A DNA stretch of 64,000 nt, taken from NCBI RefSeq assembly GCF_004000235.1, contig NZ_RCIO01000003.1:186373-250372 (forward strand), written 5' to 3'. Positions 27,382 through 35,654 of this stretch are shown in pieces; position 1 is the first letter of the stretch, and each line of letters begins with the position of its first letter. Source of the stretch: Mesorhizobium sp. Z1-4. Its GTDB lineage: Bacteria > Pseudomonadota > Alphaproteobacteria > Rhizobiales > Rhizobiaceae. The notes beneath the pieces are model-generated. The model made no database searches and was not told the DNA's origin. It saw only the letters and a list, made by a program, of their open reading frames with translations. Position numbers and translations under genes: made by a program.

Positions 27382-28611
27382 ATGAAAAGAATATTCAGAC
27401 ATACGAAGATGCTGGCGGCGGGTGCGGCACTGCTTGCCCTGGGCACGGCCAGCGCTTCGTCCGGCGAGATCAGGTTCACCCTCGGCGAATACTCCGCCAA
27501 CACCAAGAAATCTTTCGACCGCATTGTCGAGGCGTTCGAAGCGCAGAACCCGGATATCGACGTCACCATCGAGGTGATTCCGTGGAGCAACTATCTGCAG
27601 GCTTTGACGACCGACATTTCAGGCGGCAACGCGCCGGACATGTCCGTTGTCGCCTCGATCTGGCTTTCGGAGTTCACAAGCCAGGGTCTAGTCGAGCCGA
27701 TCGAGAATGTCGTTTCGCCCGACCTGGTCGGCAAGTTCATACCGGCGATGCTCACGCCTTCCTATATCGATGGAAAGCTGATGGGCCTGCCGATCGCAGC
27801 TTCGGCGCGTGCCATGATGATCAATACCGAGCTCTATGCGAAAGCCGGCGCGACGCCGCCCGAAAACTGGGATCAGCTCGAAGCGGCCTCGGCCAGCATT
27901 GCCAAGATGCCGGATGTTTTCGGCTTTGGCCTTCCCGGTAAGGAAGAAGAGGTCGACGTCTATTTCTACTACGCCCTCTGGTCGTTTGGCGGTCAGATCT
28001 TCGACGAGGAAGGGCGCAGTGCGATCGCGTCACCCGAAGGTATTGCCGCAGCCAAGCTCTACGCTGACCTGGTTCACAGCGGGAGTACGGAGCCGACACC
28101 GACGGCCTACAGCCGCGAGGACGTGTTCAACATGTTCAAGCAGGGAAAAATCGGAACCATCTTCACGTTTCCCATGCTTGTTCCGCAGATCAAGGAGGAA
28201 GCGCCTGAACTGAAATACTCGGTCATGCCGTTTCCGGTGAAGGCGGAAAAGAGCACGATGGCAATCACCGATTCCGTCATGGTGTTCGAGACGTCCGACG
28301 CGAAGGAGGACGTTCGCAAATTCATGGATTTCATCTTCCAGCATGATTTCCGGCTGGAGTTCAACAAGGCGGACGGGCTGTTGCCGGTCATAAAAAGCGT
28401 TGTTGAGGATCCGTATTACCAGGAAAACCAGGACATCAAGGCATTCGCCGACGGCCTGGCCTACGCCAAGTTCCAGCCGAATGTGGAGCGGTGGGATGAG
28501 ATCATCGAGATCACCCGGAGCGCGTTGCAACACATTTACCTTGGCGATCAGACGCCCGAGCAGGCGCTCTCCGACGCGGCGGCAAAAATCGACAAGCTGC
28601 GCGGCTTCTAA
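27382..28611 (+). CDS. ABC sugar transporter, solute-binding protein (family 1)
   Basis: 409 residues from ATG 27382 behind AGAGGAGG. Residues 1-27 form a Sec signal peptide (KRIFRHTKMLAAGAALLALGTASASS). The mature protein has the SBP_bac_1 pattern: EAFEAQNPDIDVTIEVIPWSNYLQAL, GGNAPDMSVVASIWLSEF, DGKLMGLPIAASARAMMINTELYAKAG. It captures a carbohydrate or derivative in the periplasm and delivers it to the permeases encoded on the opposite strand. It is followed by a perfect 13-bp hairpin and then the ATPase gene. Confidence 0.95.
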   Translation: MKRIFRHTKMLAAGAALLALGTASASSGEIRFTLGEYSANTKKSFDRIVEAFEAQNPDIDVTIEVIPWSNYLQALTTDISGGNAPDMSVVASIWLSEFTSQGLVEPIENVVSPDLVGKFIPAMLTPSYIDGKLMGLPIAASARAMMINTELYAKAGATPPENWDQLEAASASIAKMPDVFGFGLPGKEEEVDVYFYYALWSFGGQIFDEEGRSAIASPEGIAAAKLYADLVHSGSTEPTPTAYSREDVFNMFKQGKIGTIFTFPMLVPQIKEEAPELKYSVMPFPVKAEKSTMAITDSVMVFETSDAKEDVRKFMDFIFQHDFRLEFNKADGLLPVIKSVVEDPYYQENQDIKAFADGLAYAKFQPNVERWDEIIEITRSALQHIYLGDQTPEQALSDAAAKIDKLRGF

Positions 28612-28657
28612 GCCAGTCTGCGCGGGGGTTTTTCTCCCATAACGCCCGCGCGCAAAC

Positions 28658-28686
28658 TACCATCCCGGCATCTTGCCGGGATGGTA
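28658..28686 (+). other. Perfect 13-bp hairpin between binding-protein and ATPase genes
   Basis: TACCATCCCGGCA (28658-28670) and TGCCGGGATGGTA (28674-28686) pair completely around a TCT loop. No T run follows, so it is not a classical terminator. A hairpin at this place in a transporter operon usually protects the 3' end of the binding-protein mRNA and gives it an excess over the ATPase. Confidence 0.8.
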
Positions 28687-28726
28687 TGCTTCGAAAGAAC
28701 ACTACCTTCAGCTCAATGGATCGTCC

Positions 28727-29794
28727 GTGGCAGACATAACCCTTAAGGACATCAAGAAGTCCTTCCACGCGTTGACTATCATTCCTTCTTTGGATCTGAC
28801 GGTCGCCGATGGCGAATTCGTCGTGATCGTGGGGCCTTCCGGATGCGGCAAGTCCACGCTGTTGCGAATGGTTGCCGGCCTTGAGCCGATTACCGGCGGC
28901 GACCTCATGATTGGCGGGCTTCGCGCCAACGACCTGCCGCCGCAGAAACGCAACATCTCGATGGTGTTTCAGTCCTACGCGCTGTTTCCGCATCTCACGG
29001 TTGAACAGAACATCGCATTCGGCCCCGAGGTGCGGGGCGTGGATCGGGCGGAGACCAAGAAGCGCGTATTGCGCGCCGCCGAGATCCTCAACCTGACGCC
29101 CTATCTCGACCGCAAGCCCAGCGAAATCTCGGGCGGGCAGCGCCAGCGCGTGGCCATGGGGCGTGCCATCGTTCGCGATCCGGACGTGTTTCTGTTTGAT
29201 GAGCCGCTGTCCAATCTCGATGCACATTTGCGCGTCGAGATGAGGACCGAGATCAAGCGGCTGCACAGCGCCGTCAAAGCGACCGTGCTCTACGTGACGC
29301 ATGATCAGATCGAGGCGATGACGCTTGCCGACCGTATCGTGATCATGAACGAAGGCCGTATAGAGCAGGTCGGTACGCCGCTTGAACTTTATGACGCGCC
29401 GGTAAACCGCTTTGTCGCTGGCTTTCTCGGGTCGCCCTCAATGGCATTCATCGAGGGACAATTGCTCGTTGAGGGGAATAATGCGGTCGTGGAGCTTCAT
29501 GAAGGGAGCAGGATCCCGGTGCGCAAACCTGCGGGCCACAAGTCGAACTGTGCCGTTGAAATCGGCGTTCGTCCCGACAACCTGCTGTTCGAAAAAAGCG
29601 GTCCGATCAAACTGTATGTGGAAGTCGTAGAGCCCACCGGCTCTGAGGTGCTGGTATACGGCCAGGTGGCAGGCCGGCCGATACGTTGTGCGTTCAGAGG
29701 TCGACCGGAGATTTCGGCAGGCGATATCCTGCATTTGAGTGCTACACCCGATACGATACACATCTTCGACCGCCAAAGCGGATTGCGCATTTGA
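28727..29794 (+). CDS. ABC transporter ATP-binding protein (MalK/UgpC type)
   Basis: 355 residues from GTG 28727 (MADITLKDIKKSF). Walker A is GPSGCGKST, the Q-loop is MVFQSYALFPHLTV, the signature is ISGGQRQRVAMGRA, Walker B is VFLFDEPLSNLDAHLR, and the switch His is in VTHDQIEAMTLADRI. A C-terminal TOBE/MalK regulatory domain follows from about residue 235. It likely serves the permeases at 25339-27059. Its last four bases overlap the TTG start of the second RpiR gene. Confidence 0.95.
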   Translation: MADITLKDIKKSFHALTIIPSLDLTVADGEFVVIVGPSGCGKSTLLRMVAGLEPITGGDLMIGGLRANDLPPQKRNISMVFQSYALFPHLTVEQNIAFGPEVRGVDRAETKKRVLRAAEILNLTPYLDRKPSEISGGQRQRVAMGRAIVRDPDVFLFDEPLSNLDAHLRVEMRTEIKRLHSAVKATVLYVTHDQIEAMTLADRIVIMNEGRIEQVGTPLELYDAPVNRFVAGFLGSPSMAFIEGQLLVEGNNAVVELHEGSRIPVRKPAGHKSNCAVEIGVRPDNLLFEKSGPIKLYVEVVEPTGSEVLVYGQVAGRPIRCAFRGRPEISAGDILHLSATPDTIHIFDRQSGLRI

Positions 29795-30672
29795 ACCAGC
29801 AAGTCGACATCATCACCCTCCTGAAGAGGAAGACGTCGGACGGAACTCCGGCGGAGCAACGGCTCGCGGCGGTCATTCTGGACGACGTGTCCTGGGCGGC
29901 GCGCAATTCGATTTCGGATCTCGCCAGGAAAGCCGAGGTCAGCGAACCCACGGTTTCGCGCCTGACTGCAAGTCTCGGATTAAGCGGCACGAAGGAGCTC
30001 AAGCTCGAGCTGGCGCAGGCTCTGGTTATCGGAGGCGCTTACCTCGCCGGCAAGGAGTACGCCGAACCAAACGAGGACGGCGACGCCCTACAGTTCATCG
30101 CGAACTACGCAGCCAAGGCGATTCACGATTTTCAGTCTCAGGTAGAGCCAGCGCTCGTGGACGAGGTCGCCGGCCATATTGCCAGGGCCAAGCGCATTCA
30201 GCTTTTCGGTTCCGGCGGCATCTCCTCAGCCACCGTTCAGGAGATGGAATTCCGGCTGTTCCGGCTCGGCCTAAACGTGGTCACTCAGGTCGAGGGGCGC
30301 ATGCAGCGCATGACGGCTGCGCTGTCAGATACCGACACCGTTGCGATCGGGTTCTCGCTTTCGGGAGGCGCGACGTCGGTCATCGATGCGCTGTCGATTG
30401 CCCGGCAGTACGGCGCACGCACGATCGCGATTGCGCCCAGCGATACGCAACTCGCCCGCATAGCAAACCACGTCATCCCATATCGATACATCGAGGACGG
30501 CCATGTCTATAAACCCAATTCATCACGCTTCGCGTTGATGGTTCTGGTCGATTGTCTGGCTTATCGCACAGCACAGATGCTCGGTCCGGAAGTGCTCGAA
30601 AACCTGAGACGCATCAAGCAGACGCTGACGATTTCCGACGCATATGACGCGTCGGTGCCGCTCGGCGACTGA
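29791..30672 (+). CDS. RpiR/MurR-family regulator with SIS domain (copy 2)
   Basis: 293 residues from TTG 29791, overlapping the ATPase stop (TTGA). The HTH part is SISDLARKAEVSEPTVSRLTASLGLSGTKELKLELAQAL. The SIS domain has FGSGGISSATVQEMEFRLFRLGLNV, IGFSLSGGATSVIDAL and SIARQYGARTIAIAPSDTQLA. It ends in PLGD like copy 1. It is likely to control the divergent transporter units and perhaps the 41483-32277 operon; which paralogue binds which site cannot be told from sequence. Confidence 0.93.
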   Translation: MNQQVDIITLLKRKTSDGTPAEQRLAAVILDDVSWAARNSISDLARKAEVSEPTVSRLTASLGLSGTKELKLELAQALVIGGAYLAGKEYAEPNEDGDALQFIANYAAKAIHDFQSQVEPALVDEVAGHIARAKRIQLFGSGGISSATVQEMEFRLFRLGLNVVTQVEGRMQRMTAALSDTDTVAIGFSLSGGATSVIDALSIARQYGARTIAIAPSDTQLARIANHVIPYRYIEDGHVYKPNSSRFALMVLVDCLAYRTAQMLGPEVLENLRRIKQTLTISDAYDASVPLGD

Positions 30673-30792
30673 TCCGAAACACCATTCGAATTCACTGACC
30701 TGTCCGCGCTGATTGCGGAGGATGGCCCGTGCCGTGCGCGGGACAGCCGTGGATTCGCGATCATTCATCTCAAATCAGCGGAGCCGCTCACC

Positions 30793-32247
30793 ATGCAAAT
30801 CCCGGAACAACATCGGCAGCATTTCATCGGGGGTGCCTGGCGCGCGCCGGCATCAGGAACGTATCGTCCCGCCAAGTCTCCCGGAACGGGCGAAACGATT
30901 GGCGAGGTCGCGGAAGGCGACCGGCAGGACGCGGTTGCTGCGATCGAAGCCGCAAAAGCGGGGCAGGATGCACTCGCAGCCATGACGCGGTGGCAACGTG
31001 CCGACCTTTGCCATCGAGTTGCCGAGCGTATCGAGGCGCAAAAAAACTACCTCGCCTATATTCTTTCGCTCGAACAGGGCAAACCTCTCAAAAGCGAAGC
31101 CTACGGAGAGATTGAAGCCGCTGCGACGGGTTTTCGCGAGGCGGCGGAGCTGTTCAAATTCATGAACGGCGATTTCATCGCAGCTGAAACACCCGGCAAG
31201 CGGGTCATCAGCTACCGCGTCGCGCGCGGCATTTATGCTGTGGTGACGCCCTGGAACTTTCCGATCAACATCCCGGTCGAATATCTGGCGCCGTGCCTGG
31301 CGGCGGGCAACGCAGTGGTGTGGGCGCCGGCTCCAACGACGTCGCTTTGCGCTTCGGCGCTCATGCAATGCATCGCCGAAGCCGGCCTGCCGGACGGGGC
31401 GGTCAATCTCGTTCACGGACCCGGTGCCGTGGTCGGCGACGAGTTCGTTTCCAACCCGGGCACTCACGGGGTTGGTTTTACCGGCAGCCCGGCAACGGGA
31501 GCGAAGATCGCGCAGCGGGGCGCCGGCAAGCCAATGCTGTTGGAACTGGGCGGTAACGGCCCGGTCATCGTCCTTGACGATGCCGACGTCGAGCGTGCTG
31601 CAGGTGCTGCCGCGGACGGTGCATTCTTTAATGCAGGTCAGGTCTGCGCAGCGACCGGACGTATCCTGTGCACGCGAAAGACCTATGAGGAGCTCGCCCA
31701 CCATCTGACAGTTGCGGCGGGGGAACGCGTTGCGGGCGATCCGCTTTTATCTGAAACCACGATCGGGCCGCTCAACAACCAGGCGGTGCTCACAAAAGTG
31801 GAAGCGCATGTTGCCGATGGCCTGGCTCGTGGCGGCAAGCTGCTCGCCGGCGGCCGCAGGCGGCCCGAACTGGGCTCCGACCTGTTCTATGCACCGACGG
31901 TTATCGCGGATCTGGGGGAAGATGCCGACCTCAATCGTGCCGAGACATTCGGACCGGTCGCCCCGATCATCGTCTGCAAGGATGAGGACGACCTTATTCG
32001 CGTCGCCAATGGCGCCGGACACGGCCTTGCTGCCGGCATCTTCTCCCGTGACCTCGCCAAGGCTTTCCGGTTTGCCGAAACCGTTCAGTCCGGACTCGTC
32101 AACATCAATGGACCCAGCCACTATTGGGAGCTTCATATTCCGTTTGGCGGTGCGTCCGGCAAGCAGAGCGGACTTGGCCGGCTGGGCGGACGGCACACTC
32201 TGGAGGCGGTTACAGACGTGAAGACGATCAGCTACGACCTTGGATGA
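30793..32247 (+). CDS. NAD(P)-dependent aldehyde dehydrogenase
   Basis: 484 residues, full-length ALDH. Cofactor segment VTPWNFPINIPVEYLAPCLAAGN, the GFTGSPATGAKI turn, catalytic Glu in LELGGNGPVIVLDDAD and catalytic Cys in FNAGQVCAATGR are present. ETFGPVAPI and the final HIPFGGASGKQSGLGRLGG block are conserved. It resembles succinate-semialdehyde or alpha-ketoglutaric-semialdehyde dehydrogenases, so its natural substrate may be a sugar-acid-derived semialdehyde. It lies 120 bp after RpiR copy 2 in the plus-strand unit. Confidence 0.92.
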   Translation: MQIPEQHRQHFIGGAWRAPASGTYRPAKSPGTGETIGEVAEGDRQDAVAAIEAAKAGQDALAAMTRWQRADLCHRVAERIEAQKNYLAYILSLEQGKPLKSEAYGEIEAAATGFREAAELFKFMNGDFIAAETPGKRVISYRVARGIYAVVTPWNFPINIPVEYLAPCLAAGNAVVWAPAPTTSLCASALMQCIAEAGLPDGAVNLVHGPGAVVGDEFVSNPGTHGVGFTGSPATGAKIAQRGAGKPMLLELGGNGPVIVLDDADVERAAGAAADGAFFNAGQVCAATGRILCTRKTYEELAHHLTVAAGERVAGDPLLSETTIGPLNNQAVLTKVEAHVADGLARGGKLLAGGRRRPELGSDLFYAPTVIADLGEDADLNRAETFGPVAPIIVCKDEDDLIRVANGAGHGLAAGIFSRDLAKAFRFAETVQSGLVNINGPSHYWELHIPFGGASGKQSGLGRLGGRHTLEAVTDVKTISYDLG

Positions 32248-32276
32248 TCGCCGAACGGGCGATCTTTTCCGGATCG

Positions 32277-32759
32277 TCAGTTCGCCGGCAGGAAGCCGAC
32301 AAATGCCGCGATGTACCACCTGTCCGCGAGCTTCCTGCACATATAGGCGGTCTCCCAGTCGAGCTGCTCGACCGCGCCGTCGGCATATCTGACTTCGCCG
32401 TCAAAGTGTTTCAGGCACATGGCGAAGTCACCATTGATCTCGATCTTGCGCAGGCTCGACGCTGCGAAATGGGCCTGCCTCAGCGTTGCGCGATCGGCGC
32501 GGGCGGCACTTTTTCTGGCGAAACCCAGCCAGTTTTCCCTGTACTGATCCAGCGAGTTGAACGCTGGCGACCATGCCTCGGGTTTGCGCGCTCCGTTGGC
32601 ATCGATACCGAAAAATGCCGAGGGCAGGATGTCGGCGGCATGACGTTCCCAGTCGCAGTCGATGAAGGCCTCGATGTCGTCATGCACCAGCACCTTCCAA
32701 AGCGTGGCATGGTCCTCATTGATGCCGGAGAACGGGTTCGCGTCGACTGGGCTCGGCAT
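32277..32759 (-). CDS. NTF2/SnoaL-like protein
   Basis: 160 residues. The N-terminal helix and cone fold are recognisable: HATLWKVLVHDDIEAFIDCDWERHAADIL, then AWSPAFNSLDQYRENWLGF and the final VEQLDWETAYMCRKLADRWYIAAFVGFL. NTF2-like proteins bind or isomerise small molecules; no catalytic residues can be assigned here. It is the last gene of the minus-strand catabolic operon, three bases after the ATPase stop, so it probably has a supporting role in that pathway. Confidence 0.75.
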   Translation of the reverse strand: MPSPVDANPFSGINEDHATLWKVLVHDDIEAFIDCDWERHAADILPSAFFGIDANGARKPEAWSPAFNSLDQYRENWLGFARKSAARADRATLRQAHFAASSLRKIEINGDFAMCLKHFDGEVRYADGAVEQLDWETAYMCRKLADRWYIAAFVGFLPAN

Positions 32760-32762
32760 CGG

Positions 32763-33836
32763 CTACATCCTTCGTCCGTCTGCGTCGAATATGTGGACAT
32801 CCTGCGGGGCAACCGACACTGAAAGTGCGGCGCCCGGTTCGGGTGGATTGGCGTTGGCGGAACGAACGCAAAGTTCCGCTTCACCAGCGTCGCTCGCCAG
32901 CGTCAGATATGTATCGGCGCCGGTGAATTCGCTGGAGACAACGCGCCCGGCAATGAGGTTCTCGCCACTGCCTTCAATCCGCAAATCGCTCGGCCGCAAT
33001 CCGACGGTCAGAGCCTGCCCTTCTGCACCGGTGGGTGAAGTCGCCGTCAGCACGACGGAGCCGATACGTACCTTGTTGCCACCAAGCGAAACGCCCGGCA
33101 CGAACTTCATCTTCGGATGGCCGATGAATTCCGCGACGAACAGATTTGCGGGGGAGTGGTAGATGTCGCGCGGGCTTCCGATCTGCTGGATGATCCCCTG
33201 ATTGAGAACGATGATGCGGTCGGCCATCGTCATCGCTTCAAGCTGATCGTGGGTCACGTAGATCGTGGCCTTGCCGATGCGGCGATGCAGCTCGATCAGC
33301 TGGTGGCGCATGGCGTCGCGCAGCTGGGCATCGAGATTGGATAGGGGTTCGTCCATCAGGAATACGGCGGGCTCGCGCACCAGCGCACGGGCGAGCGCGA
33401 CGCGCTGCCGCTGGCCGCCGGAAAGCGCGTCCGGGTGTTTCGGAAGCTGATCCGAGATACGCACCAGCTCGGCCGCTTCCTCGACTTTTGTCCGGCTTTC
33501 GCCCGGCGACAATCGCCGGCCGGAAGCTTTGAGGGGGTAGGCGATGTTCTCAGCCACGGTCATATGCGGGTAAAGCGCGTAGTTCTGGAACACCATGGCG
33601 ACGTTACGGTCGCGTGGCAGCGCGTAGTTGACCAGCTGGCCGTCGACGTAGATTTCGCCCGAGCTGGGTTCTTCGATGCCCGCCAGCATTTTCAGTATCG
33701 TGCTTTTGCCGCAGCCGGACGGGCCCAAGAGAACGAGAAACTCACCCGGCGTGACCGACAGGTCGAGCGTGCGTACGACATCATGCGTCCCGTAGGACTT
33801 CTTGACGGAACGAAATTCGATGGCGGAACCGGCCAT
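32763..33836 (-). CDS. ABC transporter ATP-binding protein (UgpC/MalK type)
   Basis: 357 residues from ATG 33836 (MAGSAIEFRSVKKSYG); the frame is open to 34133 but that overlaps the permease gene. Walker A is GPSGCGKST, the Q-loop is MVFQNYALYPHMTVAENIAYPL, the signature is LSGGQRQRVALARA, Walker B is VFLMDEPLSNLDAQLR, and the switch is VTHDQLEAMTMADRI. A TOBE domain follows and ends in DVHIFDADGRRM. It powers the permeases at 33839-35600, with only a 2-bp gap. Confidence 0.95.
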   Translation of the reverse strand: MAGSAIEFRSVKKSYGTHDVVRTLDLSVTPGEFLVLLGPSGCGKSTILKMLAGIEEPSSGEIYVDGQLVNYALPRDRNVAMVFQNYALYPHMTVAENIAYPLKASGRRLSPGESRTKVEEAAELVRISDQLPKHPDALSGGQRQRVALARALVREPAVFLMDEPLSNLDAQLRDAMRHQLIELHRRIGKATIYVTHDQLEAMTMADRIIVLNQGIIQQIGSPRDIYHSPANLFVAEFIGHPKMKFVPGVSLGGNKVRIGSVVLTATSPTGAEGQALTVGLRPSDLRIEGSGENLIAGRVVSSEFTGADTYLTLASDAGEAELCVRSANANPPEPGAALSVSVAPQDVHIFDADGRRM

Positions 33837-33838
33837 GA

Positions 33839-34702
33839 TCAACCTTTCAGGGCACCAGATAGATTCTGCGCGAGGAAAAACCGCTGCAGGAAGATGAAGA
33901 GAAGCGTGATGGGGATTGTGGCGAGCAGCGAGGCTGCCGAGATCAAACCCCAATCGACGACGAAGTTTGCCTTCAGCCCCGATATGCCGACGGTGAGCAC
34001 CTGGCGGGACTCGGTCTGGATGGCGACGAGCGGCCACAGGAAGCTCGTGTACTGCAGCATGAAGGTGTAGATCGCGTGGACCACCAGTCCGGGCTTGATC
34101 AGCGGCAGTATGATCTGGGTGAAGACCCGCCATTCACTGGCGCCGTCAAGCCTCGCCGAGTGGCCGAGATCATCCGGCAGCGAGACTATGAAGCTGCGCA
34201 GCATGAAGATGCCGAGCGGGTTGGCGAGCGCCGGCAGAATGAGCGCCCACCAGGTGTTGATAAGCCCCATCGACCGAACGATGAAAAACAGCGGGATGAT
34301 GAGTGCGGCGACCGGAACCGCCACCGCGAGAAGCAGCGTTCCCGTCATCGCCCGCTTGCCGAAGAAATCCAGCTTCGCGAGCGCGTAGGCGGCCATCGCG
34401 TCGAGCACCAGCTTGAGTGCCGTCACCACCACGCCGACAAACAGCGTGTTGAATGTCCACCGCACGAACTCGGTTTCCTGAAGCAGCTTTGCGTAGTTGC
34501 CCCAGAACAGCGTGGAGGGGATCCATTCCGGCGGATAGCTGAAGAGCGACCGCGTTTCCTTGAGGGAGGTGGAGAGGATGTAGAAGAATGGGGTGAGCGA
34601 GATCAGCACGCCAATGAGAAGGATGCCGTAGGCGATCGTCGTCATCGAACGCGTCGGCTGCAGCGACACCGCGTTGCGCCTTCTGAACAGTCCCTTCGTC
34701 AT
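33839..34702 (-). CDS. Carbohydrate ABC transporter permease (MalG type)
   Basis: 287 residues, six transmembrane segments. The EAA loop reads GHSARLDGASEWRVFTQIILPLIKPGL. The N-terminal region up to residue 20 is basic and cytoplasmic. It is adjacent to the MalF-type permease gene (1-bp gap) and the ATPase gene (2-bp gap), so the three are tightly coupled. Confidence 0.93.
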   Translation of the reverse strand: MTKGLFRRRNAVSLQPTRSMTTIAYGILLIGVLISLTPFFYILSTSLKETRSLFSYPPEWIPSTLFWGNYAKLLQETEFVRWTFNTLFVGVVVTALKLVLDAMAAYALAKLDFFGKRAMTGTLLLAVAVPVAALIIPLFFIVRSMGLINTWWALILPALANPLGIFMLRSFIVSLPDDLGHSARLDGASEWRVFTQIILPLIKPGLVVHAIYTFMLQYTSFLWPLVAIQTESRQVLTVGISGLKANFVVDWGLISAASLLATIPITLLFIFLQRFFLAQNLSGALKG

Positions 34703-34703
34703 C

Positions 34704-35600
34704 CTATTTCTCCCGGAACCAGAAGCTCTGAACGATGGTCAGTGCCAATACGACCAGCACCAGGATGAAGGAGAGCGTGGCCCCGTAACCCGGTTCGTTG
34801 AAGGAAAAGAGGCTGCGGTAGATGTACCAGGCTGTCGTTGCTGTCGCATTGGCCGGGCCGCCGTCGGTGAGGACGAAGACCGAATCGAACACCTGGAGAT
34901 TGACGATTGTCGCGAAGACCACCGAGAAGAAGAATGTGGGTTTGAGCAGCGGCAGCGTCAGTTCGAAGAAGCGGCGAAGCGGGCCTGCGCCATCAAGTTC
35001 GGCGGCGTGAAACAGATCGCGCGGCAGGCCCTGGATTCCGGCAAGGAACAGCATTGTCCAGAAGCCGGCGCCTTTCCACACCTCGACCATCGCGATCGTC
35101 GGCATTGCGAGCGAGGCGTTGCCGAGGAAGTTGACCGGCTCGCCGGTGATCGCGCGCATGAGAATGTTCAGGATGCCGAAGTCCTGATGCAGCACGAATG
35201 TGAACATCAGCGCAGCGATCAGGATTGGCTGAAGCGTTGGAAAATAAAGGATCGTCTTGATCGGCGTATGCCCGATGCGGATCGCGTTCAGGCACAGTGC
35301 CAGAACCATCGCGATGATGAACACCGCAGGTATCGCCATGGCGGCGTAAAACAGCGTGTTGAAGATGGTCTGGCGTACGAGATCGTCGGAGAAAATCTGC
35401 CGCCAGTTGGCGAGCCCGACGAACTTCGCCGGCCCCATGACGCCGCCCGTCTGAAAGCTCTGTATGAACAGCATCACCACCGGCCAGGCCAGAAACAGCA
35501 CGAACATCGCCAGTGCTGGCGCAAGGAAGGCATATGCAGTCAGATTGCGCCGCAGCGACTGACGTCGCCTCGCTCGGATAAGTTCGCTGGTGCCTGGCAT
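34704..35600 (-). CDS. Carbohydrate ABC transporter permease (MalF type)
   Basis: 298 residues from ATG 35600, which is preceded on the minus strand by GGGGGGAG; a start four codons earlier is less well supported. Six transmembrane helices, the EAA-type loop FHAAELDGAGPLRRFFELTLPLLKP, and the MalF-type TDGGPANATATTAWYIYRSLF segment are seen. It works with the MalG-type permease immediately downstream. Confidence 0.93.
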   Translation of the reverse strand: MPGTSELIRARRRQSLRRNLTAYAFLAPALAMFVLFLAWPVVMLFIQSFQTGGVMGPAKFVGLANWRQIFSDDLVRQTIFNTLFYAAMAIPAVFIIAMVLALCLNAIRIGHTPIKTILYFPTLQPILIAALMFTFVLHQDFGILNILMRAITGEPVNFLGNASLAMPTIAMVEVWKGAGFWTMLFLAGIQGLPRDLFHAAELDGAGPLRRFFELTLPLLKPTFFFSVVFATIVNLQVFDSVFVLTDGGPANATATTAWYIYRSLFSFNEPGYGATLSFILVLVVLALTIVQSFWFREK

Positions 35601-35624
35601 GGCTCCCCCCAAAGAGCATGCGAA

Positions 35625-35648
35625 GGCGGGATCCCGTAGGACCCCGCC
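35625..35648 (-). other. Hairpin between binding-protein and permease genes
   Basis: GGCGGGATCC (35625-35634) and GGACCCCGCC (35639-35648) pair with one A-C mismatch around a CGTA loop. It lies just after the binding-protein stop (35655) and before the permease start. No T run follows. It is a likely mRNA-stabilising element, equivalent to the hairpin at 28658 in the other transporter operon. Confidence 0.6.
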
Positions 35649-35654
35649 CCGTCG

